This document shows, in pieces, positions 7,207 through 9,434 of a stretch of 9,434 nucleotides of DNA. The stretch is from NCBI GenBank assembly GCA_946887385.1, contig CAMPKU010000179.1:1-9434 (forward strand). Reading direction: 5' to 3'. Position 1 is the first letter of the stretch; each line of letters begins with the position of its first letter. The notes under the pieces are model-generated. The model searched no databases. It worked only from the letters and a program-made list of their open reading frames with translations, and was not told the DNA's origin. This DNA comes from an uncultured Gammaproteobacteria bacterium (lineage in GTDB: Bacteria > Pseudomonadota > Gammaproteobacteria > Rariloculales > Rariloculaceae). The position numbers were made by a program, and so were the translations under genes.

Positions 7207-7650
7207 TCAGCGCAACAACCAACCGAACAACGTGTCGTGGTCCGGCAGCACGCCTTTCTCCGAATAGATTTGAATGTAGAGTTGGCCGGCATTCAGCGCG
7301 GCGGCCTGCTCGGCCGTGAGCACAACGGTGCCCGACAGCGTACCGCTCGTAGCGCCGGTGACGGCGAGCTCGGCGATGACGGTGCCGCGTCCGCGCGCGC
7401 CCGTGGCGACGCCGTGATGCAACTTGGCGCCCGTGACGTTCGCCGGAAGCCCTTCGAACGAGCCCGTGATTTCGAGCCTCGAGCCGGTCAGCGTGGCGGT
7501 GACATCCCCGTCGCCCGCCACGGCCTCGCGCTCGGCGCCGCCAATCGGAACCCAGCCGAGCTCGGCCGCGAACGTTTGCGCGGATACGGAGAACGAAGCG
7601 AGGCTCGAGCTCAACACGGCGGCCAAGGCCAGGACACGGAGACTAGGCAT
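7207..7650 (-). CDS. Exported CHRD-domain protein
   Basis: The product has 147 residues. It has a Sec signal ([20 protein letters not shown], cleavage after SVSA near residue 24), and the rest is almost entirely one CHRD domain. The CHRD hallmarks are the [11 protein letters not shown] segment, the [15 protein letters not shown] stretch, and the C-terminal [25 protein letters not shown]. Family knowledge: CHRD domains are named from chordin and occur in many secreted bacterial proteins; their bacterial role is not established. The reading frame stays open far upstream of ATG 7650, but the start is clear from GAGGAGGG placed 6 bases before it. The stop is 26 bases before the quinohemoprotein start, so the two are likely one transcript. 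It may be an exported partner of that enzyme, but this is inferred only from position. Confidence 0.88.
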   Translation of the reverse strand: MPSLRVLALAAVLSSSLASFSVSAQTFAAELGWVPIGGAEREAVAGDGDVTATLTGSRLEITGSFEGLPANVTGAKLHHGVATGARGRGTVIAELAVTGATSGTLSGTVVLTAEQAAALNAGQLYIQIYSEKGVLPDHDTLFGWLLR

Positions 7651-7656
7651 GCGGAG

Positions 7657-7664
7657 CCCTCCTC
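7657..7664 (-). promoter_or_regulatory. Strong ribosome binding site of the CHRD gene
   Basis: Minus-strand GAGGAGGG lies 6 bases before ATG 7650. It is the strongest Shine-Dalgarno sequence in the window and fixes the start despite the long open frame upstream. It suggests higher translation of the CHRD protein than of its neighbours. Confidence 0.75.
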
Positions 7665-7700
7665 GCGATTGCAACGCCCGCAACGGCGACGGGCCGGCAA

Positions 7701-7706
7701 AGTATA
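7701..7706 (-). promoter_or_regulatory. Candidate promoter -10 element upstream of the CHRD gene
   Basis: The 107-base gap between the two minus-strand genes contains TATACT on the minus strand, five of six bases of the sigma-70 -10 consensus, in otherwise very GC-rich DNA. It sits about 50 bases before ATG 7650. No good -35 hexamer is seen 17 bases upstream (GCAGAG there), so it may need an activator or another sigma factor. If real, the CHRD-quinohemoprotein-cupin genes have their own promoter. Confidence 0.35.
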
Positions 7707-7757
7707 GGCTAACCGCACGGCGTCTCTGCGGCGGGCCGAGGCCGCGGCCGCTCGCCG

Positions 7758-8360
7758 TCATTGCGTGACGGTAACGGCCGCCTGGTCGACGCTCACGCCG
7801 CGTACGCCGGCGGGCAGCGCGAACGGCTCGTCGAACGCAAACCCCCGCGGCCGCTCCGGCGTGCGGGTGTAGAACCGCAACAGCTCCTCTGCCACGGTTG
7901 CCGGAACCGCCACGCCGCCCACGGTGGCCGACTCGTAGCGAATCATGCCTTGGCTGCCGGCGGCTTCGACTCTGCCGGTAGCCACCACTTCGACGGCGCC
8001 CGTGAGGTAGGCCAACGGATCGAACACGCTGCGCTGGCGCGACCGCCGTACGCCATCGAGATCGATGATCGCGCGTGCGCGCACCCGCCCGCCGCCGCCG
8101 AGCCGCACACGCGGCATCGCAATACCGGCCGGCAAGAACGCCGGGCCGTCGAGCGCAAGGTACGCGTTGATTTCGCGCTCCGTGAACATGGTGGTGAGCG
8201 GCGGCGCATCGTCCGGGCGCGGCGTCTCGGCGGCGGCTTCGACGCGCGCGAGCTTCACCTGCATCGCGTCGGCCTCGGCGCGTGTCGGTTCCTGCGCGGC
8301 GCCGGCCCCGAGCGCGGCAGCGGCGAGCGCGGCGATGGCAAAATGAAGCACAAGTCGCAT
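7758..8360 (-). CDS. Exported protein of unknown function
   Basis: From ATG 8360 the product has 200 residues. A Sec signal (MRLVLHFAIAALAAAALGAG, cleavage near AAQ around residue 23) is followed by a short charged helix and then a probable beta-rich domain. Visible features are FTEREINAYL near residue 80, a GGGGRVRARAIIDLDG segment, LAYLTGAVEVVATGRVEAAG, and a C-terminal FALPAGVRGVSVDQAAVTV strand pair. I do not recognise the family with certainty. The alternating pattern of strands recalls secreted lipid-binding folds such as LmeA/DUF2993-like proteins, but this is only an impression. An in-frame ATG at 8423 would add 21 residues ahead of the signal peptide, so the internal ATG is preferred. 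It is the promoter-proximal gene of the minus-strand run, 107 bases before the CHRD gene, and divergent from the regulator gene. Confidence 0.75.
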   Translation of the reverse strand: MRLVLHFAIAALAAAALGAGAAQEPTRAEADAMQVKLARVEAAAETPRPDDAPPLTTMFTEREINAYLALDGPAFLPAGIAMPRVRLGGGGRVRARAIIDLDGVRRSRQRSVFDPLAYLTGAVEVVATGRVEAAGSQGMIRYESATVGGVAVPATVAEELLRFYTRTPERPRGFAFDEPFALPAGVRGVSVDQAAVTVTQ

Positions 8361-8366
8361 CCGCCG

Positions 8367-8372
8367 ATTGTA
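8367..8372 (-). promoter_or_regulatory. Candidate -10 element immediately before ATG 8360
   Basis: Minus-strand TACAAT (five of six to consensus) ends 6 bases before ATG 8360. That spacing would put the transcription start at or next to the A of the start codon, meaning a leaderless mRNA. No clear Shine-Dalgarno precedes the ATG, which fits. The -35 region (GCCGGG at the standard distance) is poor. Confidence 0.35.
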
Positions 8373-8392
8373 CAGAGAGCGTGAGGAGGCCC

Positions 8393-8411
8393 GGCCGCAG
8401 TTGGGCCGCAG
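8393..8411. repeat. Tandem direct repeat in the divergent promoter region
   Basis: GGCCGCAG occurs at 8393-8400 and again at 8404-8411, an 11-base period of about one helical turn. An overlapping inverted repeat GGCCC (8388-8392) / GGGCC (8403-8407) is also present. This lies in the 97-base gap between divergent genes, where an operator would be expected. In DNA of this GC content chance occurrence is possible. Confidence 0.35.
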
Positions 8412-8444
8412 CCGCTGTTGCATTACGCTCCCCTTGTCTCTCGG

Positions 8445-8450
8445 AGAGGA
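8445..8450 (+). promoter_or_regulatory. Ribosome binding site of the regulator gene
   Basis: AGAGGA lies 7 bases before ATG 8458, within GGAGAGGA. It supports this ATG in a frame whose gene has no stop inside the window. A poor promoter candidate, TTGGGC at 8401 and TACGCT at 8424 with a 17-base spacer, precedes it. Confidence 0.65.
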
Positions 8451-8457
8451 AACGCCA

Positions 8458-9434
8458 ATGGACGCTTTGGCCGCCTCCGATCTTGCCCAAGCGCGGCAGC
8501 ATCATGCGCGGCGCGCCTGGGCGCTCGCGTTCGCCGCGTTTCGCGCGGCGGACTGCGCATCCGCGCTCGACGCGGACGATCTCGAGCGGTACGCCACGGC
8601 CGCGTATCTCGTCGGCCGCGACGACGACTACCTCGACGCGCTCGAACGCGCGCACCATGCGCATCTCAATCAAGGCCGCCGCTTGCAGGGTGTGCGCTGC
8701 GCGTTCTGGTTGGGCCTGCGCTTGCTGTTGCGCGGCGAGGGCGCCCGCGCGAACGGGTGGTTTGCGCGCGCCGAACGGCTCGCCGACGCAGAGAATGCGG
8801 CCTGCGCCGAGCGCGGATATCTGCTGGTGCCCGCGGCCGAGCAGGCGTTTCGCGCCGGCGCGCTCGACAAGGCCGAGTCGATGGCCGCCGCGATCGCTAG
8901 GATCGCGGAACAATTCGCCGACACGGATCTCTTGACCTGCGCGCAACACGTGCAGGGACGCGTGCTGTTGCGGCGCGGCGACGTTGCGCGCGGCCTCGCG
9001 CAACTGGACGAAATCATGCTAGCCGTAACTGCGCAGTCGCTGTCGCCGATTCTAACCGGGCTCATGTACTGCAGCGTGATCGGCGAGTGCCAAGAGATCT
9101 GCGCCGCGAGCCGCGCGTGGGAATGGACATTCGCGCTCACGCGCTGGTGCGAGCAACAGCCGGAAATGGTGGCATTCACGACGGCGTGTCTCGTGCATCG
9201 CGCGGAAGTTTTGCGCCTGCACGGCGACTGGCGCGAGGCACTCTGCGAAGCCGAGCGTGCGGCGAGTCGCCCGGGCAGCCCGGCGGCAACGGCCACCGCT
9301 TTTTATGAAATGGCGGAGATTCACCGCTTGCGAGGCCACTCCGCCGAGGCCGAGGACGCGTATCGCGGCGCGAGCCGTTACGGGCACGAGGCGCAGCCCG
9401 GGCTCGCGTTGCTGCGGCTGGCGCAAGGGCGCAC
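8458..9434 (+). CDS. TPR-type LuxR-family regulator, N-terminal part (3' end outside window)
   Basis: From ATG 8458 the frame stays open to the right edge, giving 325 visible residues and no stop. The sequence is helical and Ala/Arg-rich with TPR-like units: LERYATAAYLVGRDDDYLDA, a CAFWLGLRLLLRGEGARAN helix pair, QHVQGRVLLRRGDVARGLAQL, LVHRAEVLRLHGDWREAL, FYEMAEIHRLRGHSAEAEDA. I recognise this pattern, including the SPILTGLMYCSVI and RWCEQQPEMVAF segments, from a family of about 550-residue regulators. They end in a LuxR-type helix-turn-helix, which would lie beyond this window. No signal peptide is present, so it should be cytoplasmic. The gene is divergent from the minus-strand run across a 97-base gap, which is typical of a local regulator, but its target is not shown. 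Overlapping frames on both strands are long but less protein-like. Confidence 0.78.
   Translation, partial: MDALAASDLAQARQHHARRAWALAFAAFRAADCASALDADDLERYATAAYLVGRDDDYLDALERAHHAHLNQGRRLQGVRCAFWLGLRLLLRGEGARANGWFARAERLADAENAACAERGYLLVPAAEQAFRAGALDKAESMAAAIARIAEQFADTDLLTCAQHVQGRVLLRRGDVARGLAQLDEIMLAVTAQSLSPILTGLMYCSVIGECQEICAASRAWEWTFALTRWCEQQPEMVAFTTACLVHRAEVLRLHGDWREALCEAERAASRPGSPAATATAFYEMAEIHRLRGHSAEAEDAYRGASRYGHEAQPGLALLRLAQGR

Noticed and set aside
5090..7267. 725-codon open frame on the plus strand opposite the quinohemoprotein
   Set aside because: Despite its length the translation is Arg/Ala/His-rich with no recognisable domain, while the minus strand encodes clear cytochrome c and propeller motifs.
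8282..8935. Two open frames (8282-8935 and 8418-8900) on the plus strand over the regulator
   Set aside because: Arg/Ala-rich shadow translations; the frame starting at 8458 has TPR-like helices, a good ribosome site and remains open to the edge.
7651..9003. Long in-frame upstream extension of the CHRD gene
   Set aside because: The extension runs across the unknown exported gene and the regulator in non-protein-like sequence; the strong ribosome site and signal peptide place the start at 7650.
1..9434. tRNA, rRNA, CRISPR, insertion sequence, attachment site or defence system
   Set aside because: I saw no cloverleaf-like segment, spaced repeat array, terminal inverted repeats, transposase or nuclease motifs on either strand.

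Overview
The window is GC-rich, tightly packed bacterial DNA with GC-biased third codon positions. Five proteins carry clear Sec or Tat export signals. The gene set (DUF1552 protein, exported MBL-fold protein, exported ankyrin protein, PQQ dehydrogenases, CHRD protein) resembles combinations I associate with soil or marine Acidobacteriota and high-GC Gammaproteobacteria. The sequence alone does not decide the lineage. There are no tRNAs, rRNAs, CRISPR arrays, insertion sequences or phage genes.

Layout. The plus strand from the left edge to 4597 is one co-directional run. It contains the C-terminus of a DUF1552 protein (3-257), a Tat-exported metallo-beta-lactamase-fold protein with a degenerate second metal site (284-1231), a Sec-exported ankyrin-repeat protein overlapping it by ATGA (1228-2748), and a soluble periplasmic PQQ dehydrogenase without heme (2783-4597). 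The minus strand from 8360 down to 4633 is a second, convergent run. In transcription order it holds a small exported protein of unknown function (8360-7758), a CHRD-domain exported protein (7650-7207), a PQQ dehydrogenase with an N-terminal cytochrome c domain (7180-5060), and a cupin (5025-4633). The two runs meet in a 35-base convergent gap. At the right edge a divergent plus-strand gene starts at 8458 and runs off the window. It looks like the TPR-type sensor part of a large LuxR-family regulator.

How it may work (inference). Two different PQQ enzymes converge here, one needing an external electron acceptor and one with its own heme c. They sit with exported accessory proteins and, divergently, a regulator. 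This suggests a periplasmic oxidation locus for an alcohol, aldehyde or sugar-like substrate. No PQQ biosynthesis genes, transporters or dedicated cytochrome c are visible, so cofactor supply and the wider electron chain must lie elsewhere. The most unusual points are the altered metal and PQQ-site residues in three of the enzymes, the exported multi-repeat ankyrin protein coupled to the MBL gene, and the repeat structure in the divergent promoter region.
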